Position numbers and translations under genes: made by a program | NCBI GenBank assembly: GCA_963702685.1 | Contig: CAVPDQ010000015.1 | Span: 186,001 to 250,000 of the forward strand | Direction of reading: 5' to 3' | Source: AP-15 sp963702685 | Lineage (GTDB): Bacteria; Pseudomonadota; Alphaproteobacteria; ATCC43930; CGMCC-115725 | Length of the DNA: 64,000 bases | Part shown: positions 35,791 through 45,874 of the stretch, piece by piece | How the letters are laid out: the number at the start of each line of letters is the position of its first letter | Position numbering within the stretch: the first letter of the stretch is position 1 | The notes under the pieces: model-generated | The model's input: only the letters and a program-made list of their open reading frames with translations | The model's database searches: none | What the model was told of the DNA's origin: nothing

Positions 35791-37248
35791 ATGAAAGCCC
35801 CCGACACGATCTTTGCTCCGGCGACGGCGGCCGGTCGCGCCGCCATCGCGATCCTGCGCCTCTCCGGCCCCGATACGGCGCGGGCCATCGCCGCGCTCGC
35901 CGGCGCATTGCCGCCGCCGCGCTCGGCCCGCCGGCGCCGCCTCGCCGACCCCGATACGGCCGAGCTGCTCGACGACGGCCTTGTTCTGTGGTTTCCGGCA
36001 CCGGCGAGCTTTACCGGCGAGGATGTCGCCGAATTGCATGTGCACGGCAGCCGCGCGGTGCTGGCGGCGGTCGTCGGCGTCCTCGGCCGCCTCGGGCTGC
36101 GCCTCGCCGAGCCCGGCGAATTCACCCGCCGCGCATTTCTGAACGGCAAGCTCGACCTGACCCAGGCCGAAGCGATCGCCGACCTCGCCGCCGCCGAAAC
36201 CGAGGCGCAGCGGGTCCAGGCGTTGCGCCAGCTCTCGGGGGCGCTGGGCGCGCTCTACGACGACTGGTCGAGGCGCCTCGTCCGCTCCCTCGCCCATCTC
36301 GAAGCCGCGATCGATTTCCCCGATGAGGATCTGCCACCCGAAATCGAAGACCAAATCCTGGCCGAGACCCGCGCGCTCGCCGCCGAAATCGGCAATCACC
36401 TCGCCGATGGCCGTCGCGGCGAGCGGCTGCGCGACGGCATCTCGGTCGCGATCGTGGGGCCGCCCAATGCCGGCAAGTCGAGCCTCTTGAACCGTATCGC
36501 CCGGCGCGAGGCGGCGATCACCTCGCCGATCCCCGGCACCACCCGCGACATCGTCGAGGTCGCGATCGACCTCGAGGGCTACCCGGTCCTCCTCGCCGAC
36601 ACCGCCGGTTTGCGCGACAGCGACGACCCGGTCGAGCGCGAAGGCCTGCGCCGCGCCCGGCAGCGCGCCGAGGAGGCCGAAATCCGCCTCTTCGTCTTCG
36701 ACGCCCGCACCCCCTGCGATGCCGCCGCCGCCGCCCAATGGCCCGGCCCCGACACGATCCTCGTCGCCAACAAAACCGACCTCTTCTGGCAGCACGCGCC
36801 GGCCCCCACCCTAACCCTCCCCCGCAAGCAGGGGAGGGAATGTCTGCCTGGACACCGGGAGCGAGCCCGACGCAGGCACGATACTCCCCTCCCCCGCAAG
36901 CGGGGGAGGGTCGGGGTGGGGGCAATGACAAGCCGCCTCGTTGCCGCGACCCGCGCCATCCCCGTCTCCGCCTTGACCGGCGCCGGCCTCGACCCGCTCC
37001 TCGCCGCTCTCTGTGCCCGCCTCGCCGCCGCCTACCGCAGCGAAGCGCCGCTTCTGACCCGCGCCCGCCACCGCCAGGCGCTCGAAGCCGCCGCCGCCGC
37101 CCTCGACCGTGCGCTCGCCGCCCCTCTCACCGAGCTGCGCGCCGAGGACCTCCGCCTCGCGCTGCGCCACCTCGGCCAGATCACCGGCACCGTCGACGTC
37201 GAAGACCTTCTCGACCTGATCTTTTGCGACTTCTGCATCGGCAAGTGA
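35791..37248 (+). CDS. mnmE: tRNA uridine-5-carboxymethylaminomethyl modification GTPase MnmE, with in-frame repeat insertion
   Basis: With MnmG it installs the cmnm5 group on wobble uridine 34. It starts at ATG 35791 (MKAPDTIFAPATAAGRAAI); the preceding TTG is unnecessary. Seen: the N-terminal folate-binding domain, G1 GPPNAGKSSLLN near 223, switch TTRDIVE, DTAGLRDSDDPVE, G4 NKTDL near 327, G5 SALTGAG and the C-terminal FCIGK. The protein has 485 aa instead of about 445. A 120-bp palindromic repeat at 36803-36922 is translated as 40 extra residues between G4 and G5. Without it the protein has normal length. Function may persist if the insert forms a surface loop. Confidence 0.95.
   Translation: MKAPDTIFAPATAAGRAAIAILRLSGPDTARAIAALAGALPPPRSARRRRLADPDTAELLDDGLVLWFPAPASFTGEDVAELHVHGSRAVLAAVVGVLGRLGLRLAEPGEFTRRAFLNGKLDLTQAEAIADLAAAETEAQRVQALRQLSGALGALYDDWSRRLVRSLAHLEAAIDFPDEDLPPEIEDQILAETRALAAEIGNHLADGRRGERLRDGISVAIVGPPNAGKSSLLNRIARREAAITSPIPGTTRDIVEVAIDLEGYPVLLADTAGLRDSDDPVEREGLRRARQRAEEAEIRLFVFDARTPCDAAAAAQWPGPDTILVANKTDLFWQHAPAPTLTLPRKQGRECLPGHRERARRRHDTPLPRKRGRVGVGAMTSRLVAATRAIPVSALTGAGLDPLLAALCARLAAAYRSEAPLLTRARHRQALEAAAAALDRALAAPLTELRAEDLRLALRHLGQITGTVDVEDLLDLIFCDFCIGK
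36803..36922. repeat. 120-bp palindromic repeat inside mnmE
   Basis: Its ends are CCCCCACCCTAACCCTCCCC and GGGGAGGGTCGGGGTGGGGG, forming an imperfect inverted repeat. Each half contains a CCCGCAAGC stem-loop. Its first 38 bases are identical to 41052-41089 in mnmG. The length is exactly 40 codons and contains no stop in the mnmE frame. The encoded peptide is Arg-rich (LPRKQGRE ... LPRKRGRVGVG). Confidence 0.85.
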
Positions 37249-37254
37249 GCGGAA

Positions 37255-37674
37255 TTATGTGGCCGTCTCACCAACGGGATGAGCGGGTGTCAGCCGATTT
37301 CGGCGTCGCGTCTCAACGGCCTTCCGCGCCGCCGCCCTCCGCTTTCGTGTTCTCGCGGCGTCTACACCGGCTGTCTTCATGCGTGGCTTATGGTCGGGCT
37401 TGCCGCCTGTCTTTTGCCAGTGGGCGCGGAGCAGCTTTATCGCCTCAACCGGATACAGCCCCGCATCGTACATCCAATGATGCGTCCCGCAGAGATAGGC
37501 GAGGTTGTCCGGGTCGTTGTTTCCGCCGTTCTGATCGAGGCGAGCGATCATTATGCCTGATTGGAGAGTTAAGCCGCAGACAACGCAGCCCCGGAACTCA
37601 TAAGCCGCCGCTGCTACGCGCCGGGCCTCCCCTTGCTTTCGCGGGAGGATCAAGGAAATCGGGTCTTTTTGCAT
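37255..37674 (-). CDS. HNH-nuclease-like protein
   Basis: About 139 aa from ATG 37674; GTG 37695 and TTG 37710 are in-frame alternatives. A Cys pair (GCVVCGL) is followed by LDQNGGNNDPDNLAYLCGTHHWMYDAGLY, the beta-beta-metal HNH pattern of small nuclease-like proteins. The C-terminus is very basic (ARTRKRRAAARKAVETRRR), suggesting nucleic-acid binding. It is convergent with mnmE, with only six bases between stops. The roughly 295 bp upstream, to the mazF end at 37970, is less GC-rich and I see no gene in it. It may have been acquired together with the neighbouring toxin-antitoxin pair. Confidence 0.65.
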   Translation of the reverse strand: MQKDPISLILPRKQGEARRVAAAAYEFRGCVVCGLTLQSGIMIARLDQNGGNNDPDNLAYLCGTHHWMYDAGLYPVEAIKLLRAHWQKTGGKPDHKPRMKTAGVDAARTRKRRAAARKAVETRRRNRLTPAHPVGETAT

Positions 37675-37969
37675 GTGGTGAAGGTAGCACGTCACGATTC
37701 GATTCGGCAAAATAGCTTACCTTCTTGTGCCAACACAATTTGCGCCGCACGCCATTCTGAAATACTGGCTGTTGATCGATTGAGCTGGGGTCGTAGTCGG
37801 GTTTTGAACATCCGGATGTACAGGTCCATTCACGCAAGCGTCTGTTTCAACCGTCTTACCTCGACTTTCTTCGCGCGGTTCACCGGCGAGCCGGGCGCTG
37901 CTGTCCATGAGAGCGAAGACCACGTGCTGCTCGGATGCGAAATGATTCAAGCGTTTGGCCGACGAACGC

Positions 37970-38320
37970 TCAATCCTCGAACATCTCGCGCAGGCGGGCG
38001 AGCGCGGTGCCGAGCGATTTGGCGTCGAGCGTTCCCAGGCGGCGAACCAGCCGCCGTTTGTCGAGGGCACGCATCTGCTCGAGCAAGACGAGCCCGGACC
38101 GTTCTTCGAAATTGACGGGGATGCGCGTAGGCGCGGGGCGACTGCCGGTGGTCATCGGTGCTGCGATGACGATATGCAAGCGCGCGTTGATCTCGGGCGG
38201 CGACAGGACGACGCAAGGCCGTGTTTTCTGGATTTCGGTGCCGAGGGTCGGATCGAGCGCCGTCAGCCATACCTCGCCGCGGTGGATCTCGCTGGTCTCG
38301 CGGCGGGTTTGCCTCACCAC
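37970..38320 (-). CDS. mazF: MazF/PemK-type endoribonuclease toxin
   Basis: Sequence-specific mRNA interferase of the MazF/PemK fold. The protein is about 116 aa. Seen: IHRGEVWLTALDPTLGTEIQKTRPCVV with the conserved RGEVW and KTRPCVV strands, LHIVIAAPMTTGSRP and SGLVLLEQMRALDKRRL. Two GTG codons (38320 and 38317) overlap the mazE stop, so it is coupled to the antitoxin. No inactivating change is visible. Confidence 0.9.
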   Translation of the reverse strand: MVRQTRRETSEIHRGEVWLTALDPTLGTEIQKTRPCVVLSPPEINARLHIVIAAPMTTGSRPAPTRIPVNFEERSGLVLLEQMRALDKRRLVRRLGTLDAKSLGTALARLREMFED

Positions 38321-38568
38321 GTCAGCTCGGCATCATCGTCGTTGGCGAATTCGGGCCAGACGAGCCGGTCGTCCCCGGTTTCGGCGAGGTCGCAAAACGC
38401 TTGGTCCCAGCCATCGCGCGGCCGCCGCTTGACGGGGGTGATCGCAATTCGGCCGTCGTCCAGCGCAATATCGATCGGGTCGCCGATCGCGATATCGAGC
38501 TCGCCGAGCATCGACTTTGGGATGATCACTCCCGTCGAATTCCCCAGCTTGCGGAGTGTCGTTCGCAT
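38314..38568 (-). CDS. mazE: MazE/AbrB-type antitoxin
   Basis: An 84-aa antitoxin whose N-terminal swapped-hairpin AbrB domain (MRTTLRKLGNSTGVIIPKSM, then LDIAIGDPIDIALDDGRIAI) binds DNA. Its acidic tail (EFANDDDAELTW) would occupy the MazF active face. A strong ribosome site (AAGGAGG) lies six bases before the ATG. The operator-like palindrome at 38591-38603 and a TTGACA hexamer are just upstream. Confidence 0.9.
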   Translation of the reverse strand: MRTTLRKLGNSTGVIIPKSMLGELDIAIGDPIDIALDDGRIAITPVKRRPRDGWDQAFCDLAETGDDRLVWPEFANDDDAELTW

Positions 38569-38590
38569 CGCTCCCTCCTTCAGAAATGCG

Positions 38591-38621
38591 ATAACATTGT
38601 TATAACTGAGGCGGCTGTCAA
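38591..38621 (-). promoter_or_regulatory. mazEF promoter/operator region
   Basis: ATAAC-ATT-GTTAT at 38591-38603 is a perfect palindrome, 22 bp before mazE. A perfect -35-like TTGACA is read on the minus strand at 38621-38616. The palindrome falls where the -10 region should be, consistent with autorepression by MazE or MazEF. Confidence 0.55.
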
Positions 38622-38641
38622 TACGGCGCCGGAGTGGGGTG

Positions 38642-39127
38642 ATGGTTTCACGTGAAACAGTGGGGCTGGCGATCGCTTTGCTGCTCGGCGGGCGGCCGGC
38701 GTGGGCGGGGAACGCGTCGGGTGGCGCTGCTCTGGCGCTGGCGGCGCTGGTTGGCGAGGCTTCGCCGGTCACGACCACGGCGGACAAGCGGGTCTTGATC
38801 GCGATGCTCGACGGCAAGCCGGGTCCGGCGGGCGTCGGGAACACTAAAATTTTGGTGCGCGCCGCTGCGGTCGCCTGCCGGGCCGGCAATGTCGATATCG
38901 CGCTTCATGCCTGCGCCTTGACCTTTGGCAGAAAAACGGTGCGGCTCGACGGGCGGAAGGCGCACGAATTGTTCGCCACCTTGGTGGAAACGGGGGTGTC
39001 ACCGGAAGGTGCCGCCGGCTCGATCATTGCCAGTGTCAGCGATTTGCAGTGCACGATCGACCCGAAATCGATAGAGGAAAGGGATGGCGGGGGTGCCGCC
39101 TGCAAATTCAAGGCGGGGTCTCCTTGA
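38642..39127 (+). CDS. Hypothetical exported protein overlapping a parS site
   Basis: I do not recognise a family. The 161-aa frame begins MVSRETVGLAIALLLGGRPA and then AWAG, which looks like a short signal peptide with a cleavage site. The rest contains three Cys (ACRAGNVDIALHACAL and SDLQCTID) and an otherwise featureless alpha/beta composition, ending CKFKAGSP. The first six codons are formed by the parS palindrome at 38644-38659. A downstream GTG (38660) could be the true start. It precedes mnmG by 71 bp on the same strand and is divergent from mazEF. Confidence 0.55.
   Translation: MVSRETVGLAIALLLGGRPAWAGNASGGAALALAALVGEASPVTTTADKRVLIAMLDGKPGPAGVGNTKILVRAAAVACRAGNVDIALHACALTFGRKTVRLDGRKAHELFATLVETGVSPEGAAGSIIASVSDLQCTIDPKSIEERDGGGAACKFKAGSP
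38644..38659. promoter_or_regulatory. parS centromere site 1
   Basis: GGTTTCACGTGAAACA matches the widely conserved ParB-binding palindrome TGTTTCACGTGAAACA at 15 of 16 positions. It lies about 3.9 kb before parB and about 11.3 kb from the candidate origin. An identical second site is at 41159-41174. Confidence 0.9.
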
Positions 39128-39198
39128 AGCCAGCGGCGGATCGGCTGCTGGCGACGCAGCATCGACAGAGGCGGGCGGGTGTTTCTACGGTTGCGGCG

Positions 39199-41114
<1,916 letters not shown>

Positions 41115-41118
<4 letters not shown>

Positions 41119-41744
41119 CCCCGGCGCTCGGACCGCAGGGTTTTGCCGCGCTCGTCCCGGTTTCACGTGAAACACTGGCGCGGCTCGAAGCCTATGTCGA
41201 ATTGCTGGGCCGCTGGTCGGCGCGGATCAATCTCGTCGGCCCCGATTCGCTCGCCGACCCGTGGCGCCGGCACATCCTCGATTCGGCGCAGCTCATGGCC
41301 CTGGTGCCGGATGGCGCGCGCAACCTGATCGATCTCGGCAGCGGCGCCGGGTTTCCGGGGCTGGTTCTGGCGATCCTCGGCCTGCCCGCGGTCGAGCTGG
41401 TCGAGGCCGACATGCGCAAATGCGCCTTTCTGCGCGAGGCGGCGCGGGTGACCGGAACCGAAGCCGCGATCAGCCGGTCGCGGATCGAGGCCCTGACGCC
41501 GCAGCCTGTCGATGTCGTGACCGCTCGCGCGCTGGCGCCGCTCGACCGGCTGCTCGGGCTTGCGGCACCTTTTCTCGGCCCCAGCAGCGTTTGCCTCTTT
41601 CTCAAGGGCGGGCGGGTCGAGGAGGAATTGACGCTGGCGCGCAAAGGCTGGACAATGGCGGTGTCGAGCAGCCAAAGCCGCTCCGACCCGAGGGGGGTCG
41701 TTCTTCGCCTGCATGATGTCGTCCGCGCGCCTCGCCGCCGCTGA
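41115..41744 (+). CDS. rsmG: 16S rRNA (guanine-N7) methyltransferase RsmG (GidB)
   Basis: Methylates G527 of 16S rRNA with SAM. The 209-aa protein starts with GTG 41115, overlapping the mnmG stop by 4 bp. Seen: LLGRWSARINLVG, HILDSAQL, the SAM motif NLIDLGSGAGFPGLVLAI, VEADMRKCAFLREAAR and TARALAPLDRLLGLAAPFL. The parS site at 41159-41174 lies inside codons 15-20 and encodes VSRET. It overlaps the start of parA by about 30 bp. Confidence 0.95.
41159..41174. promoter_or_regulatory. parS centromere site 2
   Basis: The same 16-mer as site 1 (GGTTTCACGTGAAACA), inside the 5' end of rsmG, 1.4 kb before parB. Both sites are translated in the same frame as VSRET. The two sites are 2.5 kb apart and bracket mnmG. 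Confidence 0.9.
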
Positions 41745-42552
41745 GGCCCGGCCGTATGCCGCATTGGCTGCGCGCCGCGCCCGGATCGTCGCTGTCGCCA
41801 ACCAAAAAGGCGGCGTCGGCAAAACCACGACCGTGGTTAATCTCGGCACCGCGCTCGCGGCGACCGGCCGCCGCGTCCTCGTCCTCGACCTCGATGCCCA
41901 GGGCAACGCCAGCACCGGGCTCGGCATCGAGCCGGCGGCTCGCACGGTCACGAGCTGCGAGCTCTTGCGCGGCGAGACCGACCTCGACAGCGCCGTCATT
42001 GCCACCGAGGTGCCGGGCCTCTCGCTCGTCCCGGCCTCGCCCGAATTGAGCGGCGCCGATCTCGAATTGAGCGCGCGCCCCAGCCGCGAGTTCCTGCTGG
42101 CCCGAGCGCTCCGCAGCCGGGTGCGCGACGTCGATCTGGTGCTGATCGATTGCCCGCCGTCGCTGAACCTCTTGACCGTCAACGCGCTGGTCGCGGCCGA
42201 CCGGGTGCTGGTGCCGCTGCAATGCGAGTTTTATGCGCTCGAAGGATTGAGCCAGCTGATGCGCACGATCGAGCGGGTGCAGCGGACGCTGAACCCGCGG
42301 CTCGAGCTCGAAGGTGTGGTGCTGACGATGCACGATCGGCGCAACAATTTGTGCGACCAGGTCGCCGAGGATGTCCGCCGCCATCTCGGCGCCAAGGTGC
42401 TCGACACCGTGATCCCGCGCAATGTGCGGGTCTCCGAGGCGCCCTCGCACGGCAAGCCGGCGCTGATCTACGACCACCGTTGCGCCGGCTCGCAGGCCTA
42501 TATTCAGCTCGCCGCCGAGCTGCTGCGCCGGGCCGCGGCGCAACCCCGATGA
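41713..42552 (+). CDS. parA: Chromosome partitioning ATPase ParA
   Basis: Walker-type ATPase that moves ParB-parS complexes and so segregates origins. The 279-aa protein has the deviant Walker A motif VANQKGGVGKTTTVVNL (residues 28-44), VLVLDLDAQGNASTGLG, VDLVLIDCPPSLNLLTVNAL, and VSEAPSHGKPALIYDHRCAGSQAY near the end. ATG 41713 lies within the end of rsmG, and the stop overlaps parB (ATGA). It forms part of an mnmG-rsmG-parA-parB operon. Confidence 0.96.
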   Translation: MMSSARLAAAEARPYAALAARRARIVAVANQKGGVGKTTTVVNLGTALAATGRRVLVLDLDAQGNASTGLGIEPAARTVTSCELLRGETDLDSAVIATEVPGLSLVPASPELSGADLELSARPSREFLLARALRSRVRDVDLVLIDCPPSLNLLTVNALVAADRVLVPLQCEFYALEGLSQLMRTIERVQRTLNPRLELEGVVLTMHDRRNNLCDQVAEDVRRHLGAKVLDTVIPRNVRVSEAPSHGKPALIYDHRCAGSQAYIQLAAELLRRAAAQPR

Positions 42553-43409
42553 GCGCCGCCCCGCCGCGCACCCGGCTCGGCCGCGGTCTTGCCGGGCTGT
42601 TTGGCGAGGGGGAGGCTGTCGCGTGGTCCGATCCGGCGCCGCAGCGGCGGGTGCCGATCGAATCGATCCGGCGCGGCGCCTTTCAGCCGCGGCGCGGGTT
42701 TGACGATCAATCGCTCGATGCGCTGGCCCAGTCGATCCGCGAAAAAGGGTTGCTTCAGCCATTGCTGGTGCGGCCGCTCGCCGAGGAGGGCGCGGCTTTC
42801 GAGCTGGTTGCCGGCGAGCGGCGCTGGCGTGCCGCGCAGCGCGTCGGGCTGCACGAGGTGCCGGTCGTCGTGCGCGTGCTGGCCGACGCCGAGGCGCTCG
42901 AAATCGCCCTCGTCGAAAACCTCCAGCGCCAGGATTTGTCGCCGCTCGAAGAGGCCGAGGCTTACCGCCGCCTGATGGCCGAATTCGGCCGCACCCAGAA
43001 GACGGTGGCCGATGCGGTCGGCAAAAGCCGCAGCCATGTCGCCAACACGCTGCGCCTGTTGTCGCTGCCCGAGCCGGTGCGCCGGCGTCTCGATCGGGGC
43101 GAGCTGTCGGCGGGCCATGCGCGCGCGCTGCTGGCGGCGGCGGACCCGGTGGCTCTGGCCGACGAGGTCGTGCGCCGCGGTCTCAACGTCCGCGCCACCG
43201 AGCGTCTGGCGCAACGCCGCGCGCCACCGCCGCGGCCTGCCCCGGTGCCGCGCCGCGATGCCGACATCGCCGCATTGGAGCGCGATCTCGCCGCCCGGCT
43301 CGGGCTGCGCGTTACCGTGCAAGAGAGGCAGCGCGGCGGCGCCCTGACCCTGCACTATGCGAGCCTCGACCAGCTCGACCGGGTGCTGAAATTGCTGCGC
43401 GCCGGCTGA
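42549..43409 (+). CDS. parB: Chromosome partitioning protein ParB
   Basis: CTP-dependent DNA clamp that loads at parS and spreads. The 286-aa protein has an N-terminal ParA-interacting segment (RTRLGRGLAGLFGE), QPRRGFDDQSLDALAQSI, the CTP-binding GERRWRAA at 89-96, LVENLQRQDLSPLEEAEAY, the helix-turn-helix TVADAVGKSRSHVANTLRLL that reads parS, and a C-terminal dimerisation segment. Two matching parS sites are close by, which confirms the system. Confidence 0.96.
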   Translation: MSAAPPRTRLGRGLAGLFGEGEAVAWSDPAPQRRVPIESIRRGAFQPRRGFDDQSLDALAQSIREKGLLQPLLVRPLAEEGAAFELVAGERRWRAAQRVGLHEVPVVVRVLADAEALEIALVENLQRQDLSPLEEAEAYRRLMAEFGRTQKTVADAVGKSRSHVANTLRLLSLPEPVRRRLDRGELSAGHARALLAAADPVALADEVVRRGLNVRATERLAQRRAPPPRPAPVPRRDADIAALERDLAARLGLRVTVQERQRGGALTLHYASLDQLDRVLKLLRAG

Positions 43410-43410
43410 A

Positions 43411-43923
43411 TCAGCCGGCCAGGCCGTTCATGCCGGTGACCAGCCGGCGCGGGACGGCCCACAGAGCGGCGGGATCGAGTGTCGCCGGCCCCTGGTCGGC
43501 CAGTCGCGGGTCGGCCAGCCGATCGTCAGGCAGGCCGGCAATCGTGCAGATGGCGATGCCCGAGGCGGCGAGCCGGTCGGCTTCGGCGAGCCGCATCGGC
43601 CGGACGGCGGGATCGTCGATCGACAGCCGGACCACGCGCCAGCCCTCGCCGGCGAGCTTCTCGACCCGAGCAGCACTTCCCGCCGCCTCGACCGGAACCA
43701 GCTCGACAAAGCAGCGGTTTGGGATCAGCGCCAAGATGCCGGCATCGACCGCGCCGTCATGGAGCACGGCGTCGGCCGCCGCCAGCGCCGCCAATGCCGG
43801 CCAAGGGAGCTCCGCCGGCCGCGCCGGGTCGCAGCCGATCAAAACCACCAGCCCGCCATCGGGCGCAGCATCTGAGATTGGCGAGGCGGGGGCCGCCGGC
43901 GGCGGGTCCAAATTAGGGCACAT
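43411..43923 (-). CDS. Short tetrapyrrole-methylase-like protein (SUMT N-domain homologue)
   Basis: A 170-aa protein with AALAAADAVLHDGAVDAGIL and ALIPNRCFVELVPVEAAG, which resemble the first half of uroporphyrinogen-III methyltransferases (substrate-site loop 'ADVVLYDxLVxPEIL'). The SAM-binding C-terminal half is largely missing, and the N-terminal GxGPG loop is replaced by VLIGCDPARP. Activity as a methyltransferase is therefore doubtful. A strong ribosome site (AGGAGGA) precedes the ATG but sits in a hairpin (see 43930-43971), and a GNRA-capped hairpin lies upstream. It is convergent with parB, leaving one base between stops. Confidence 0.6.
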   Translation of the reverse strand: MCPNLDPPPAAPASPISDAAPDGGLVVLIGCDPARPAELPWPALAALAAADAVLHDGAVDAGILALIPNRCFVELVPVEAAGSAARVEKLAGEGWRVVRLSIDDPAVRPMRLAEADRLAASGIAICTIAGLPDDRLADPRLADQGPATLDPAALWAVPRRLVTGMNGLAG

Positions 43924-43929
43924 CGGGTC

Positions 43930-43971
43930 CTCCTGTTTGAGGAGACACGGGGCCCACGGATTGCTCCGTGG
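43930..43971 (-). promoter_or_regulatory. Two leader hairpins, one masking the ribosome-binding site
   Basis: Read on the minus strand, CCACGGA-GCAA-TCCGTGG (43971-43954) forms a 7-bp stem with a GNRA tetraloop. CTCCT-CAAAC-AGGAG (43944-43930) then pairs with the Shine-Dalgarno AGGAGG, 7-12 bases before the start codon at 43923. This is the form of a translational on/off leader. The ligand or trigger, if any, is unknown. Confidence 0.5.
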
Positions 43972-44074
43972 TGTTTTAGCGCTTGGTGACGCGGGCGCAA
44001 GCCATCCTCAAATCCCGCGATTCCGCAGCCGGAACCGCCTCAATCTATTCAGCGGCGGTAGCCTGTCAATAGAG

Positions 44075-44105
44075 TTGTTTTCGCGTAATTAAAATGTTAT
44101 ATAAT
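44075..44105 (+). promoter_or_regulatory. Putative promoter of the exported protein at 44190
   Basis: TTGTTT (44075-44080) and a perfect TATAAT (44100-44105), 19 bp apart, lie in a locally AT-rich stretch (CGTAATTAAAATGTTATATA). The -10 match is strong; the spacing is slightly long. Confidence 0.45.
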
Positions 44106-44189
44106 CGCAGCACTTTGGCAAACGGCCGCGCGCTCGATAAGATGCGCCACGCGCGCGCCGGGCCATGGCCGGAAGGAGGTCGCTCACCG

Positions 44190-44576
44190 ATGCGGTTGTC
44201 TCAATTCGCCGCAGTCCAGAGGCGAGGCGTGACGCGCGGCACGGTCGCCGCAATGCTGGCCGTGGCCGCCGTCGGAAGTGCTGCAGCGCAGCCCCCTGCC
44301 GATGCCGATCCGGCGCTGGCACCCTGGTTTCGCAGCCTGCTCCAGCCCGGCACCGAAGTGTCGTGCTGCTCGGTTTCAGATTGCCGGTCGACCGAGTATC
44401 GGATCGAGCACGACCATTACGAGGCGCTGATCGGCGGCAATTGGCTCGCCGTGCCGCCGGACAAGGTGCTGCAACGCACCGACAACCCGACCGGCCATGC
44501 CATCGTCTGCTGGACGCCGCAGCGCGGCATCATGTGCTTTGTGCGTGCGACCGAGTTCTTGAGGCGCCTTTGTTAG
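44190..44576 (+). CDS. Conserved hypothetical exported protein with CCS-x2-CR motif
   Basis: 128 aa from ATG 44190, with a near-perfect ribosome site GGAAGGAGGT ending nine bases upstream. RGVTRGTVAAMLAVAAVGSA and the following AAAQ form a signal peptide. The mature part has LQPGTEVSCCSVSDCRSTEY, DHYEALIGGNWLAVPPDKVL, NPTGHAIVCWTPQRGIMCF and a final Cys. The pattern of paired cysteines recurs in small periplasmic proteins of alphaproteobacteria, but I know no function. Six Cys suggest disulfides or metal. Its stop overlaps the convergent binding-protein gene. Confidence 0.75.
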   Translation: MRLSQFAAVQRRGVTRGTVAAMLAVAAVGSAAAQPPADADPALAPWFRSLLQPGTEVSCCSVSDCRSTEYRIEHDHYEALIGGNWLAVPPDKVLQRTDNPTGHAIVCWTPQRGIMCFVRATEFLRRLC

Positions 44577-45791
44577 TAGTGCTGGGCCGGCGGCGCGCTC
44601 GGCGCTGACCGCAGGGCGCCGCGGCCGGGCGGGGTCGCAGGCAGGAGAGGCGGGGCGGCGCCGGGCACCGGGTTCGGACCGAGCTCGGGCAGAGGCGGCG
44701 GCTCGGCGCCGTAGATCGGCACATTCGGGCCGCGGGCGTTGGCCGATTTTCGCGACTCTGCCGGGCGGACCAAGGCTTCGACCGCCCGGTCGCTGAGCTG
44801 GACCCCGTAAAAGGTCTGATAGAACTCGCGAACGGTGCTGCGCAAATCCTGTTGATAGGCGTCGGGGTAAAACAAGCTCGACAGCCAGTAGAGCCCGACC
44901 ATGCGGTTGACCCCGGCCGGGTCGTCGATCCAGCCAAACGGGTCCGCGGGGGCGAGATAGACCTCTTTCTTGCGCACCGCGGCAAGCCCGCGCCAGCCGG
45001 GGTCGTGCAGCAATTCGTTATAAAAGCTGCGCTGCTGGGCGATCACGATGTCAGGGTTCCACGCAGAAATCTGCGCGCGGGTGACCCGTTTCGGGGTGCC
45101 CGGGCCGAGCCGGGCGGCGACGTTGATGACCCCGGCCTGCTCGATATTGGCCATCGCCAGCGAGTCGTCGCCGCCGGCTTCGAGCCCGTCGGGCCCGCGG
45201 CCGTAATAGACGAGCGGCCGGCCGACCGGCGACTGGATCAGGAGCTGGCCGCGCAATCCCTGGATCGCATGAAAGGCGTAGCTCGCAACTTCGAGCCGAT
45301 GGTCGCCGGCGCCGAGCAGCGTGCCGATATCGGTCAGCATCGCCGGCGTGCGCTGAATGCTGCCGTCGATCAGGATGTACGGAATACGCGTCTGCTGCTG
45401 GATATAGTCGGCGAATGCCACAGCTTGCGGTGTGATCTCGCCCGAGGCGATGACGAGATCGGGGTGCAGCCGCGTGACGGTCGCCGCGTTGGCGCTCGGG
45501 TAGGGGCCGTAAAGACAGCCGACGCGCCGGCAAACGGCCGTATTTCGCCGGCAGATAGGCGCGCTGGGCACGCGACAAGGGCTGGCACCAGCCGACCAGC
45601 TTTTGCGGGGTCAGAGCAAAGACCAGCACCGCCGCCGGCGCGTTCGCCGCCATCACCCGGTTTATGTAATTAGGCAGCGCGACCCGTCGCCCGGCCGAGT
45701 TGATAAATTCCGCGGCCCAGGCATGAGCTGCGGTCAGCGTGGCCAAGAGCAAGGCGGCGGCAATCCGCAAAGCGGGCGATCGCAACGGCAT
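44573..45791 (-). CDS. Periplasmic substrate-binding protein (TroA/FecB-like), frameshifted
   Basis: A class III binding protein of the iron-siderophore/cobalamin ABC type. The start (MPLRSPALRIAAALLLATLT, signal peptide) through LSRAQRAYLPAKYGRLPA is in one frame. The rest (VGCLYGPYPSANAATV, LHPDLVIASGEI, QQQTRIPYILIDG, GPGTPKRVTRAQISAWNPDIVI, LYWLSSLFYPDAYQQDL) is in the next. One extra C (minus strand) near 45525 explains the break, and removing it gives 405 aa. A Pro-rich tail ends the protein. No permease or ATPase gene is adjacent. Confidence 0.8.
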
Positions 45792-45874
45792 GTTTCGTCC
45801 TCGGCGGCCCCCAAATGTGGCGGCGACTATAACGGCGGCGGCCCTGGTGACAAGCGCGGGCGCAACCCCTGGGC

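Noticed and set aside
37711..37969. Possible small genes in the less GC-rich gap between the HNH gene and mazF
   Set aside because: No frame has a ribosome site, motif or plausible start.
43954..43971. Rho-independent terminator for parB
   Set aside because: It lies 545 bp beyond the parB stop, with an antisense gene between, and is followed by only four T. It fits better as a leader hairpin of the minus-strand gene.
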